Translations under genes and position numbers: made by a program
Shown here: one piece after another, positions 1-8,321 of the stretch
Layout: each line of letters begins with the position of its first letter
Numbering within the stretch: the first letter of the stretch is position 1
DNA from: Pandoraea sputorum
GTDB taxonomy: Bacteria; Pseudomonadota; Gammaproteobacteria; Burkholderiales; Burkholderiaceae
Direction of reading: 5' to 3'
Length of the DNA stretch: 64,000 bases
NCBI RefSeq assembly: GCF_000814845.2
Contig: NZ_CP010431.2
Span: 186,001 to 250,000 of the forward strand
Notes under the pieces: generated by a model
Database searches by the model: none
What the model was told of the DNA's origin: nothing
What the model saw: only the letters and a program-made list of their open reading frames with translations

Positions 1-554
1 AAGCGGTGGACTGGCTCAAGACATACGACTTGCCGTCGCGTCCCCGTATGGAAATCGCACAGATGTTCCCGCCCGATTCGCTCGTGGCGTCACCGCGCGC
101 CGAACGGGCGCGCCTGTACTCTGCGATCGAGCAGCGGCTGGAGCAGTCCGTCCGATTGATGAGCGGCGTACTCGCGGCGCGCGTGCATGTGAGCTATGAC
201 GTCGATGCGCAGCCTTCCAGTGCCGCGATATCCAGTCCACATATTTCTGCTGTCGTCGTGTATCGGAACGACGTCGATGCGACAGCGCTGATCAATGACA
301 TCCGGCGATTTCTCAAGAACAGTTTCGACGATGTGCGCTACGAGAATATCTCCGTCGTGCTCTCGCGGCAGCCGGTCTCGCTCAGTGCGGGGCCGTCGTT
401 GCCGGTCGAGAAGAGAACGAACGAAGGCCGCCCGCTCTGGCCGCTCCTGGTGGTCGGCGTGCTGGCTTGCGCGGTTCTCGCTGCGACGCTGAGAGCGCGC
501 GTCAGGTGGCCGCGGCGCACTGACGTCACGCCGCAAGTGTCGGAGGGCCGATGA
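1..554 (+). CDS. sctJ: T3SS inner-membrane ring lipoprotein SctJ (PrgK/BsaJ family), 5' truncated
   Basis: The frame is open from base 3, so the N-terminus (signal peptide, lipobox, first ring-building domain) lies outside the window. What is visible reads like the C-terminal two thirds of PrgK: the LPSRPRMEIAQMFPPDSLV stretch, then RLYSAIEQRLEQS and RRFLKNSFDDVRYENISVVL of the second ring-building motif, then one C-terminal transmembrane segment (LWPLLVVGVLACAVLAATL) and a short basic cytoplasmic tail. SctJ forms the inner ring of the T3SS basal body in the inner membrane. The stop overlaps the next start by four bases (ATGA), indicating translational coupling to SctK. The similarity is to the SPI-1/Bsa branch rather than to the Ysc or Hrp branches. 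Confidence 0.95.
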   Translation, partial: AVDWLKTYDLPSRPRMEIAQMFPPDSLVASPRAERARLYSAIEQRLEQSVRLMSGVLAARVHVSYDVDAQPSSAAISSPHISAVVVYRNDVDATALINDIRRFLKNSFDDVRYENISVVLSRQPVSLSAGPSLPVEKRTNEGRPLWPLLVVGVLACAVLAATLRARVRWPRRTDVTPQVSEGR

Positions 555-1165
555 TGGCCTTCTACCCGACACCCGATCTGCACGAGTCGCCGAGTCCGAT
601 TGCCGTGAGCTGGAGGACGATGATGTTCGACCCGGTGTCGTACATCCATCCGGTGCGCTTCATCTATCCGACGCCGTTCTCGTCGCCGCGTCAGCGGGCC
701 GTGATCAACGAAATGCTCATCGCCGGATTTCGTCTCGACAGGCACTGGCCGTTCGATCAGATCGGGATCGTGGAGCGGCCTTGGGTACTGAACTGGCGAT
801 TGTTGCCGCAGGTGGCCTATCTGATGGGATGTCAGGTGCACAAGGCCAGTCTGTGTCGTCGCGCTGCGCTGCTCGGATTGCCCCGGTGGGCCTATGCGTA
901 CGCGCGGTTGCCGGTGCTCGATGCGGTGCCGTGCGCAGTGGAGGTGCCGCCGTCGCACAGCGAATTGCTCGGCGAAGGGTTTGTGCGGCTCATGGCGTTA
1001 AGTGCACCGCTTCGCGAACCGCTTCGTCAGCGCTTGCCATTGCTATTTCCCCCCCTCGATTCCTGCGCCGCCGACATGCCCGACGCGCGCGACGTGCGAC
1101 TTTTCGTGACGGCTCTGCAATATGCCAAGAAGCATCCCCATTCCCCCCCGGACACGCGTCATTGA
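551..1165 (+). CDS. sctK: T3SS sorting-platform protein SctK (OrgA family)
   Basis: A 204-residue protein that tracks OrgA of Salmonella SPI-1 along its length: an early FDPVSYIHPVR motif, LNWRLLPQVAYLMGCQ in the middle, RAALLGLPRWA, and a C-terminal PLLFPPLDS followed by a TALQYAKKHP helix. OrgA links the cytoplasmic SctQ/SctL pods of the sorting platform to the inner-membrane ring. There is no signal peptide or membrane helix, as expected for a cytoplasmic part. It starts inside the sctJ stop codon and its last 44 bases overlap sctL, so the three genes form one coupled translation unit. Confidence 0.9.
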   Translation: MMAFYPTPDLHESPSPIAVSWRTMMFDPVSYIHPVRFIYPTPFSSPRQRAVINEMLIAGFRLDRHWPFDQIGIVERPWVLNWRLLPQVAYLMGCQVHKASLCRRAALLGLPRWAYAYARLPVLDAVPCAVEVPPSHSELLGEGFVRLMALSAPLREPLRQRLPLLFPPLDSCAADMPDARDVRLFVTALQYAKKHPHSPPDTRH

Positions 1166-1916
1166 CGGCGTTGTCGTGAGCCGCGACGAGTTGGCTCGCG
1201 GGACCCGCACCGAGCGCGTCGACGACGACATTCGTCGTTGGGCGAAGCGGCGTGTCGCCGAGACGCAGCAAACGATGGCCGGGCAACGTGCGTGTGCGAT
1301 GCACGCAGGGTATCGCGACGGTATGGCCATGGCGCTCGAAGACGTGGTGGCGCATCTGATGCGCACTGAGCAGCTGTGCCTGCGCTGGCGCGGCGAAATG
1401 ATCGAACAGGTGCGCGGCTTGCTGACGTGCGCGTCGCGCCACCCGCAGGCACTGCTCGCCGCGCTCGAAGACGCGCTGCATGCCTTCGCCGACGTGCCGT
1501 CCGACGTCCCCGTGACGATTGTATTGCCGGTGCTTCTCAAGCCTCGTCGCGACGACATTCGTGCGCGGGTGCAAGCCGCTTGCCATGCACCGCTCAAGCT
1601 CGAATTCAGGGCGACGGACGAGCGTATCTCCGTGCGCCGCGGAAGCACCGTGATCGAGTACGACCCGCACGACTACGTCGCGCGGGCTGAGGCGGCACTG
1701 GACCTCGACCCGAACGCATCGAAGGCGGACCTTCACGCGATGCTGGCGCCCGCGCTCAGGTCGCTCGGTGAGCATGTCGCTGCGCTGGCGACGGATCCGG
1801 CTCAGACGGAACGAACTGCGAACACGGGCCGCGACGTCGATGCGGCCCGGCGCCCCGCAATCGCCCCGGCTACAGGGTGCTTCGATACGACAGGAGGCGA
1901 CGATGAACACCGTTGA
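1122..1916 (+). CDS. sctL: T3SS ATPase stator SctL (OrgB family)
   Basis: A 264-residue cytoplasmic protein at the orgB position. Charged helical N-terminal half (residues about 25-110), then a V-ATPase subunit E-like C-terminal region with PVTIVLPVLLKPRRDDIRARV and ISVRRGSTVIEYDPHDYV, typical of SctL/FliH stators that hold SctN at the base of the export gate. The last 50 residues are Ala/Thr/Arg-rich and low in complexity, longer than in OrgB (about 226 residues). The start overlaps sctK by 44 bases; the end overlaps the next small gene by 14 bases. Assignment rests on position plus the general pattern, so somewhat less certain than its neighbours. Confidence 0.85.
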   Translation: MPRSIPIPPRTRVIDGVVVSRDELARGTRTERVDDDIRRWAKRRVAETQQTMAGQRACAMHAGYRDGMAMALEDVVAHLMRTEQLCLRWRGEMIEQVRGLLTCASRHPQALLAALEDALHAFADVPSDVPVTIVLPVLLKPRRDDIRARVQAACHAPLKLEFRATDERISVRRGSTVIEYDPHDYVARAEAALDLDPNASKADLHAMLAPALRSLGEHVAALATDPAQTERTANTGRDVDAARRPAIAPATGCFDTTGGDDEHR

Positions 1917-2187
1917 AGGCATCTCGACGATCTCACCGGTGTCCGCAGACCCCGCCAACGAACCGACACCGATGTCGCTTGCGGAGCGCGTTCGCAGCAT
2001 GCAAGGGGCGTCGCAGGGACAGCCACCTGCGTCGGACATCGATTCGCCGTCGCCCGATGTCGGCACGTTCGAGGACGACAAGGATAAAGGCCCGCCCAAC
2101 ATCTGGCGGAAGTTGTTCGTGCGTCAGCTATGGCTGGCGTCGTTCGACGCAAGTCAGGAGCAAGCAGAGGAAATTGGCGACGTGTGA
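1903..2187 (+). CDS. Small hypothetical protein in the T3SS operon (orgC position)
   Basis: A 94-residue ORF starting ATG at 1903 behind an AGGAGG-like site (1892-1897), overlapping the sctL end by 14 bases, so it is very likely translated. The N-terminal 65 residues are Ser/Pro/Asp-rich and look disordered; the C-terminus has a short aromatic helix (NIWRKLFVRQLWLASFD). It occupies the position of orgC in the prg/org operon, but I see no convincing similarity to OrgC. Size and disordered N-terminus would suit a small secreted or regulatory protein. Function unknown. Confidence 0.6.
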   Translation: MNTVEGISTISPVSADPANEPTPMSLAERVRSMQGASQGQPPASDIDSPSPDVGTFEDDKDKGPPNIWRKLFVRQLWLASFDASQEQAEEIGDV

Positions 2188-2260
2188 CGCGCCGGCGGCG
2201 CTTGCCACGGAATAGTGAAACGGAAGAACCGTCGGGCTTCGACGGGGAGTGAGGTGGTCG

Positions 2261-3052
2261 ATGAGAAGCATGAAGATCATGGAAGAAGCGCAAGCGCTGT
2301 GCGAAAACCAATCGTACTCGCTGGCATGCGGCGGCGTGTGGTTCGTGTGTTCGCCGCCGTCCACCCGAAGCCTGTTGCTGGAGCTGCAGCCGACCGGCAA
2401 CGTGGGGCCGACGCGACTGGAGCTGAGTCCCGGGTATTGCGGATTGCTGATGCACGGCAAAGGCACGCTGCTGGTCAGAGGCGGCACGCTGCACTACCAG
2501 CGGTTGCACTGCAACGTGCTGGTCAAGCTGCTGGCGTTCATGGACGAAGCGCACGCGATGGGCAATGACTCGGACGACCATTACCGGCGCTGCGCCGTGC
2601 CTGCGCTGCATCGGGTGCCGGTCGCGACACCATGGGTCGACCGTCGGCAATGCGAGCTGTGGTTCCTAAGTCAAATGACCGCGCCGGGAGAAGGTTTTCG
2701 AACGATGCTCGATGTGCTGCGCCGTTGCGAATCGTACGACCTGATCCGCTTTCTGCTCACGCGCGCACCCGCTGGTGGCACGTTGCGTCACATGTGCACA
2801 AAGTATGGCGTGTCCTATTCGCATTTCCGGCGACTGTGCCGGGGCGCGCTGGGGGAATCCGCGAAGATCGCGTTACGCGATTGGCGCATGGCGCGCTCGA
2901 TGCTTGAAGTCGCTCAGGGGAACGACAGCTTCACGGAGATCGCGCTGCGCAACGGCTATGCATCGTCGTCGCATTTCTCCACCGAGATCAAGGAGCTGAT
3001 CGGGATGTCGCCGACCAGTGCCGCCGGCGCGTTGCGAACGTTGGCCCGATGA
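2261..3052 (+). CDS. invF: AraC-family T3SS transcriptional activator (InvF/BsaN/MxiE type)
   Basis: A 263-residue regulator. The N-terminal half lacks a recognisable sugar-binding motif; the C-terminal 100 residues hold the two helix-turn-helix motifs of AraC proteins and match InvF closely: GVSYSHFRRLCRGALG, then LRDWRMARSMLE, and NGYASSSHFSTEIKELIGMSP. InvF-type proteins activate translocator and effector promoters and need a SicA-type chaperone as co-activator; such a chaperone is encoded at 15937. I chose ATG 2261 (GAGGTGG just upstream); an in-frame GTG at 2249 and ATG at 2270 are possible. It overlaps sctC by four bases (ATGA). Confidence 0.93.
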   Translation: MRSMKIMEEAQALCENQSYSLACGGVWFVCSPPSTRSLLLELQPTGNVGPTRLELSPGYCGLLMHGKGTLLVRGGTLHYQRLHCNVLVKLLAFMDEAHAMGNDSDDHYRRCAVPALHRVPVATPWVDRRQCELWFLSQMTAPGEGFRTMLDVLRRCESYDLIRFLLTRAPAGGTLRHMCTKYGVSYSHFRRLCRGALGESAKIALRDWRMARSMLEVAQGNDSFTEIALRNGYASSSHFSTEIKELIGMSPTSAAGALRTLAR

Positions 3053-5064
3053 AGAAGATGCACTATGCCGTCTGCGCGATGCTCGCCGCAGGCGCGTCGA
3101 ATGTTGCCGTCGCCTCGTGGGCGACGGCGTTGTCGTCGGCAGGCGCGCTCGACGATGCTTCGCCAGCGTCGACGCCCCCGGCCGTGATCGAGCCGCAAGC
3201 GCAGGCGCTACCGCAGACGTCGGAACCCGTGCGGGAGCCTGCGCCGGTGCAGACGGCTGGCGTATCGGGCGGCTATGTGGCACGCAACGACAACCTGCGT
3301 GTGTTCTTCGCGGCACTGTCGCCGTATCTTGGCCGTCCGGTCATCGTCAGCAATCTGGCGGCGAAGAAGCAGGTCTCGGGCGATTTCGACATGAACAACG
3401 CCCGTGTGCTGCTGGAATCGATGGCGAACCGGCTGGGTCTCGTCTGGTATCACGACGGGCAGTCGATCTTCATCTACGACGCGTCCGAGATTCGCAATGC
3501 AACCGTCTCCATGACGCACACGACGCTATCCGATCTCGTGTCGTATCTGCGCAGCGCGGGGCTTTACGACCGACGCTATCCGATACGCGGCGAGGCGAGT
3601 CGCAAAGTGTTCTACGTTTCCGGTCCGCCTGTCTTTGTCGACCTCGTGCTCGCCGCGTCGCGCTCGATCGATCGCGCGACGGTCAATGACGTCCCGGCCG
3701 CCGGACCCGACCGGATCGGGGTGGTGCGCATGGAAAACGGCTTCGTGTCGGATCGCACCTATCAGATGCGCGACGAGAAGATCGTCATCCCCGGGATGGA
3801 GTCCGTGATCAAGGAACTGGTGGAGACCGCCCGGAGTGGTGCGGGTGGGGCGGGTAGCCTGGGCGGCCTGCTACCGCCGTCGACGCAGTTACCCCTCTCG
3901 CCTCAGGACACACGGGGTGTTCCCGCGCCGCTATTGCCACCAGGGCCCAAAACCGACACAACATCCCCGCCCGCAGCGCTTAGCGCCGCACCGCCGCTCT
4001 TGCCGCCTACGCGCCCCGGGAGTGTTGGCGAGGGCGGGCGTGGCCAGCTCATCGTGCAGGCGTATCCGGCGGGCAACAGCCTGCTGGTGCGCGGTACTGC
4101 CGAACAGGTCGAGCGCATCGAGCGTCTTGTCTCGCGCCTCGATGCACCGCGTCGGCACATCGAGTTGTCGCTGTGGATCATCGACGTGCGCAAGGAAGCG
4201 CTCGATTCGCTGGGCGTGGACTGGTCGGGCGGTGTCGCCATCGGGTCTCACGTGGGCGTGTTGCTCAACGCGACGGCGCCGGTCAGCACGCTCGACGGCG
4301 TTCGTTTTCTGGCGAAGATTCAGGCGATTGCCACGCGCGGACAGGCGACCGTGGTGTCGCGTCCTGTGATCCTCACGCAGGAGAACATCCCGGCGATGTT
4401 CGACGGTAGCCAGACGTTCTACGTGCCGCTCGAAGGCGAGCGCACCACGGACCTGCGCAGTGTGACCTACGGAACGATGATCAGCGTCTGGCCGCGCTTT
4501 GCCGGGCGCGACGAAATCGAAATGACGCTCAACATCGAAGACGGCACGAGTGCGCCCGGCAAGCAGAGCGATGCCGAGAGCAAATACACCGTGCTGCCGA
4601 CGGTATCCCGTACGCGCATCAGCACCATTGCGCGTGTGCCCCAGGGCAAGAGCCTGCTCATCGGCGGCTATACGCGAGACAGTGGCGACACCGTCGAGAA
4701 GAAAATTCCGCTGCTCGGCGACATTCCGTGGATCGGCCGCGTGTTTCGCTACACAAGTACGGCACAGAACAACGATGTGCGCGTTTTCCTGATTCAACCC
4801 CGCGAGATCGACGGTCCCCTTCAGCGCGACGCCAGCGATATCGCGGGCGACACCGTGGCGACGTTGCCTTATCCCGTCGACGGGGTGTCGAAGGACATTC
4901 GCGCAACGACCGGGCTCGATCCGGCCCAGGCAGTCCCTGCCGCCGGAGGACGCGAAGCGTCGGGGGCCTCACCTTCTCAACCTCCGACGGACGCGAGCGC
5001 CGAACCGCACATGCGCGACGAGTCCGTCATCCTTAACACGGGAGCCGACCGTGGCCAGTCTTGA
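3049..5064 (+). CDS. sctC: T3SS outer-membrane secretin SctC (InvG/BsaO family)
   Basis: A 671-residue secretin with an N-terminal signal peptide (basic start MKKMHYAVCAM, then an Ala-rich stretch). Periplasmic N domains cover residues about 75-290 (VRMENGFVSDRTYQMRD, EVIKELVET-type helices). The secretin core follows, with VERIERLVSRLDAPRRHIELSLWIIDV and the conserved SLLIGGYTRD and IPLLGDIPWIGRVFRY motifs near the C-terminus. Compared with InvG (about 560 residues) it is longer because of a Pro/Leu/Ser-rich insert at about residues 280-330 and a Ser/Pro-rich tail after the core. It builds the outer-membrane channel of the needle complex. Starts in the invF stop and overlaps sctW. Confidence 0.95.
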   Translation: MKKMHYAVCAMLAAGASNVAVASWATALSSAGALDDASPASTPPAVIEPQAQALPQTSEPVREPAPVQTAGVSGGYVARNDNLRVFFAALSPYLGRPVIVSNLAAKKQVSGDFDMNNARVLLESMANRLGLVWYHDGQSIFIYDASEIRNATVSMTHTTLSDLVSYLRSAGLYDRRYPIRGEASRKVFYVSGPPVFVDLVLAASRSIDRATVNDVPAAGPDRIGVVRMENGFVSDRTYQMRDEKIVIPGMESVIKELVETARSGAGGAGSLGGLLPPSTQLPLSPQDTRGVPAPLLPPGPKTDTTSPPAALSAAPPLLPPTRPGSVGEGGRGQLIVQAYPAGNSLLVRGTAEQVERIERLVSRLDAPRRHIELSLWIIDVRKEALDSLGVDWSGGVAIGSHVGVLLNATAPVSTLDGVRFLAKIQAIATRGQATVVSRPVILTQENIPAMFDGSQTFYVPLEGERTTDLRSVTYGTMISVWPRFAGRDEIEMTLNIEDGTSAPGKQSDAESKYTVLPTVSRTRISTIARVPQGKSLLIGGYTRDSGDTVEKKIPLLGDIPWIGRVFRYTSTAQNNDVRVFLIQPREIDGPLQRDASDIAGDTVATLPYPVDGVSKDIRATTGLDPAQAVPAAGGREASGASPSQPPTDASAEPHMRDESVILNTGADRGQS

Positions 5065-6196
5065 AGCTATTCGACCCTCGTCGTCGTCAATCTCGCAGAC
5101 CGCCGCCACGTCGCAGGGACGGCAACGGGCGGTGCGCTCGCACGACGATGAAGACGGCCCTCAGCGGATTCTCTCGGGCGGCCCGGTCGCCGACATCCGC
5201 AAGACGCTGGAGTCGGCCGACGAAATGTCGTCTGTCATGGCGCAGTTTCGACTGCGCACGATGCGCAAGGAAGAGAACCGGGGCATGGCGCAGAGCTACG
5301 ACTACATCCTCGAAGAGGACGCGCCTAACAAGATTCTGGCGATTCTTGGTGCGTCGTGGGTGACAGCCGAAGGGTTGAGCCGACTGCTGAAGGACGCCTT
5401 CGACGACGTCACCGACCGATGGCTCGCCCTTCAGGCGCTCGATACGCAACGTGAATCGCTCGACAGCGCCCAACAGCAGGCACTGACCGAAGCGATCCAG
5501 CTTGCGCAGGATGCCCCTCGCAGGGAAATCCGCGAGCGCAAGGCGGGTATTCACTGCGCAATCAAAGCCCGCCTGAGCGCAAAGCAGATGCCGCTCGAGT
5601 TCGGGCCACGGATGTTGCGCGCGGCGTATCGTGAGTTTCTGATCAACGACGCGGGGACGCCCGACATCGATATCTACCAGTCCTGGATTTCCCGATTCGG
5701 CTATACGCGGCGTGAGCAGGTGCTCAATTTCATCGAAGAGACATTTGTCGACGACATGCGCTCGCTCGACCCGAGCAGCACGCAGGCGGAGGCACTTTCA
5801 CCGACGCAGCGCCTTAACGTCCTGAAGCGCCTGCGCTCGTGCGAGCGCACGTTCGTGCAACGGGTCAGCACCAGTCCGTTTGCCGAACCCTTCAACGCCA
5901 ACGAAGAGGACTGGCTGCATTTCGTGCTCGCGATCCTGACCGACCCCCGTGCGCTCGACGAATGCATGAGCGCAGTCGCGGGCCCCGCCGCATTGCTGCA
6001 GGACAACGGCGCGCATGGTCGACTGATCGGGCTGCTGTACCGGGCTTGCAGCGACTTGCCGGGTGAGCCGTTGCAGACGCAGGAGGCGCGTGACGTGCTG
6101 CTCGACGGCTTGCGCGATCTGGCCGACGCGGCTTACCGTCGCGAACGCAGCGATCGTGCGTCCGACCCCGTGTCGCGACATCGCCGGAGCGTGTAA
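5051..6196 (+). CDS. sctW: T3SS gatekeeper SctW (InvE/BsaP family)
   Basis: A 381-residue protein with GTG start at 5051 behind GGGAG, overlapping the secretin end by 14 bases. N-terminal 40 residues are Ser/Gln-rich and disordered, followed by the conserved gatekeeper region (RKTLESADEMSSVMAQFRLR, then DYILEEDAPNKI). Length matches InvE (372). Gatekeepers sit at the export gate and hold back effectors until the translocators have been secreted. Helical throughout, no membrane segments. The stop TAA shares its last A with the sctV start. Confidence 0.92.
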   Translation: MASLEAIRPSSSSISQTAATSQGRQRAVRSHDDEDGPQRILSGGPVADIRKTLESADEMSSVMAQFRLRTMRKEENRGMAQSYDYILEEDAPNKILAILGASWVTAEGLSRLLKDAFDDVTDRWLALQALDTQRESLDSAQQQALTEAIQLAQDAPRREIRERKAGIHCAIKARLSAKQMPLEFGPRMLRAAYREFLINDAGTPDIDIYQSWISRFGYTRREQVLNFIEETFVDDMRSLDPSSTQAEALSPTQRLNVLKRLRSCERTFVQRVSTSPFAEPFNANEEDWLHFVLAILTDPRALDECMSAVAGPAALLQDNGAHGRLIGLLYRACSDLPGEPLQTQEARDVLLDGLRDLADAAYRRERSDRASDPVSRHRRSV

Positions 6197-8319
6197 TGCC
6201 CGCCGCGTTACTGAGCGAACTGCGCGGTCGTCCCGAGGTCGTCATTCTGATCCTGATGTCGTGCGTGATCGCCATGTTGGTGATTCCGTTGCCGACGTAT
6301 CTGGTCGACTTTCTCATCGGCGTGAACATTGCGATTTCCGTGTTGCTTTTTCTCGGCGCGTTTCACATCGAGCGAATTCTGAACTTCTCCTCGTTCCCTT
6401 CGATGCTGCTCATCACCACGCTGTTTCGGCTGGCGTTGTCGATCAGCACCACGCGTCTGATTCTCATCGACGCCGACGCGGGAAAAATCATCGATTCGTT
6501 CGGGCAGTTCGTCATTGGCGACAGCCTGGCGGTGGGGTTCGTGGTGTTTGCCATTGTCACTATCGTGCAGTTCATCGTGATCGCGAAGGGCTCCGAGCGC
6601 GTGGCCGAAGTCGCTGCCCGCTTTTCGCTCGACGGCATGCCGGGCAAACAGATGAGTATCGATGCCGACGTGAAGGCGGGCACCCTCGATAACGACGGCG
6701 CCCGTGAGCGTCGCAGTGTGCTGGAGCGTGAGAGTCAGCTGTACGGATCGTTCGATGGGGCGATGAAGTTCGTCAAAGGCGACGCGATCGCGGGCATCGT
6801 CATCATCTTCGTCAATCTGATCGGCGGCATTATCGTGGGCATGACGCAGCGCGGCATGGAGTTGGGAGGCGCGCTGGAGACCTACACCACGCTGACCATC
6901 GGCGACGGTCTCGTCGCGCAGATTCCGGCACTGCTCATCTCGGTGTCGGCGGGCTTCGTCGTCACGCGTGTGAACGGCGAAGCCGACAACATGGGGCGCA
7001 CGATCGTCAGCCAGTTGATGGGCAACCGCTTCGTGCTGGGAGCGACGGCGCTCCTCACGCTGATCATCGGCACGCTGCCGGGATTTCCGCTTCCGACCTT
7101 TTCTCTGCTGGCTTGCCTGCTGGCGCTGGCCTGCTACTTCGCAAAGCCGGACGCCGCGGCGGCCGGGTTATCGGGCAACGCGGCAAAGGCCAGCAAGGGC
7201 GGCAAGCCGGGCGATGGCGCCGCAGGCAAAGCGAGCAAGCCCGGGAAAACGGGTCCCAATACAAAGACGCGTCCCAACGCGAAGGCCGACAGCTCGCTCA
7301 TGTCGATCGACAACCTCGACAGTGTCGCGCCATCGACAGCGCCGCTGGCCATCGTCATTCCGTCGGCGGAACTCGCGTCGTTCGAAGCGGCGGGCTTCAC
7401 GGAGCGGGTGCGCAGCCAGTTTTTTACCGACTTCGGCGTGCATCTGCCGGAGGTCCTCTTGCAGGGCTCGTCGTCGCTCGATGCATCGCGCGCAGCTGTC
7501 TACATCAACGAAGTGCGTGCCGACGAGTTCGTCATCTTCTACGATCGCGTGCGCGTGGACGCCTACACCGCCGAAATCGCGGCCCTGGATTACGACCCGG
7601 TCTTCTCCGGCCCCGAGCGCGGCCGCTGTGCGTGGGTGACGCCTGCGCAGGGCGAGGCGCTCGCCGCCATGCGACACCTCACACATCCGCCCGCCGACGA
7701 ACTGTATCAGGGGATGGCCGTCCTGCTCACGCGACATGTGAACGAGTTCTTCGGCATTCAGGAGACGAAGAAAATGCTCGATCTGGTCGAGCAGCATTAC
7801 CCGGATCTGGTCAAGGAGGTGCTGCGGCACGTGGCACTACAGCGGGTCTCGGAGATCCTGCAACGTCTGGTCATGGAGCGTATCTCCGTGCGCAACATGA
7901 AGCTCGTGATGGAAGTCCTCGCCATGTGGGCCCCGCGTGAGAAGGATGTGCTGAATCTCGTCGAGCACGTGCGCGGCGCGCTGGGCCGCTACATCTGCAA
8001 CAAGTTCCTGCGCGGCGGTGAGTTGCGCGTCGTGATGCTCTCTGCGGAGATGGAGGAGAGTGTGCGTCGTTCGATCCGGCAGACCGCCGGTGGCGCGTTC
8101 GTCAATATGGACCCGAAGGACGCCGAGGCGCTGCTCGATCGCGTAGCACTCGCACTCGACGCGTCCGGGCGGCCCCACAAGGATCTGGTGCTGCTGGCGT
8201 CGGTCGACGTGCGGCGCTTCGTGAAGAAGCTGGCGGAAACGCGCTTCCGCGATCTGGAAGTGTTGTCGTTCGGCGAACTGGTGGATGGCGTGTCCGTCAA
8301 CGTCATCAGCACGATCTGA
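6196..8319 (+). CDS. sctV: T3SS export-gate protein SctV (InvA/BsaQ family)
   Basis: A 707-residue FlhA/InvA family protein. The first 310 residues hold about eight membrane helices with the conserved FHIP-type loop (RFSLDGMPGKQMSIDADVKAG) and GDAIAGIVIIFVNLIGGI. The C-terminal half is the cytoplasmic nonameric ring domain (GVHLPEVLLQG, YINEVRADEFVIFYDRVRVD, VLRHVALQRVSEILQRLV). Between them, residues about 320-370, lies a Lys/Gly/Ala-rich low-complexity linker longer than in InvA (685 residues). SctV is the export gate that receives chaperone-substrate complexes. In SPI-1 an invB chaperone gene follows; here sctN follows after two bases. Confidence 0.97.
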   Translation: MPAALLSELRGRPEVVILILMSCVIAMLVIPLPTYLVDFLIGVNIAISVLLFLGAFHIERILNFSSFPSMLLITTLFRLALSISTTRLILIDADAGKIIDSFGQFVIGDSLAVGFVVFAIVTIVQFIVIAKGSERVAEVAARFSLDGMPGKQMSIDADVKAGTLDNDGARERRSVLERESQLYGSFDGAMKFVKGDAIAGIVIIFVNLIGGIIVGMTQRGMELGGALETYTTLTIGDGLVAQIPALLISVSAGFVVTRVNGEADNMGRTIVSQLMGNRFVLGATALLTLIIGTLPGFPLPTFSLLACLLALACYFAKPDAAAAGLSGNAAKASKGGKPGDGAAGKASKPGKTGPNTKTRPNAKADSSLMSIDNLDSVAPSTAPLAIVIPSAELASFEAAGFTERVRSQFFTDFGVHLPEVLLQGSSSLDASRAAVYINEVRADEFVIFYDRVRVDAYTAEIAALDYDPVFSGPERGRCAWVTPAQGEALAAMRHLTHPPADELYQGMAVLLTRHVNEFFGIQETKKMLDLVEQHYPDLVKEVLRHVALQRVSEILQRLVMERISVRNMKLVMEVLAMWAPREKDVLNLVEHVRGALGRYICNKFLRGGELRVVMLSAEMEESVRRSIRQTAGGAFVNMDPKDAEALLDRVALALDASGRPHKDLVLLASVDVRRFVKKLAETRFRDLEVLSFGELVDGVSVNVISTI

Positions 8320-8321
8320 GC

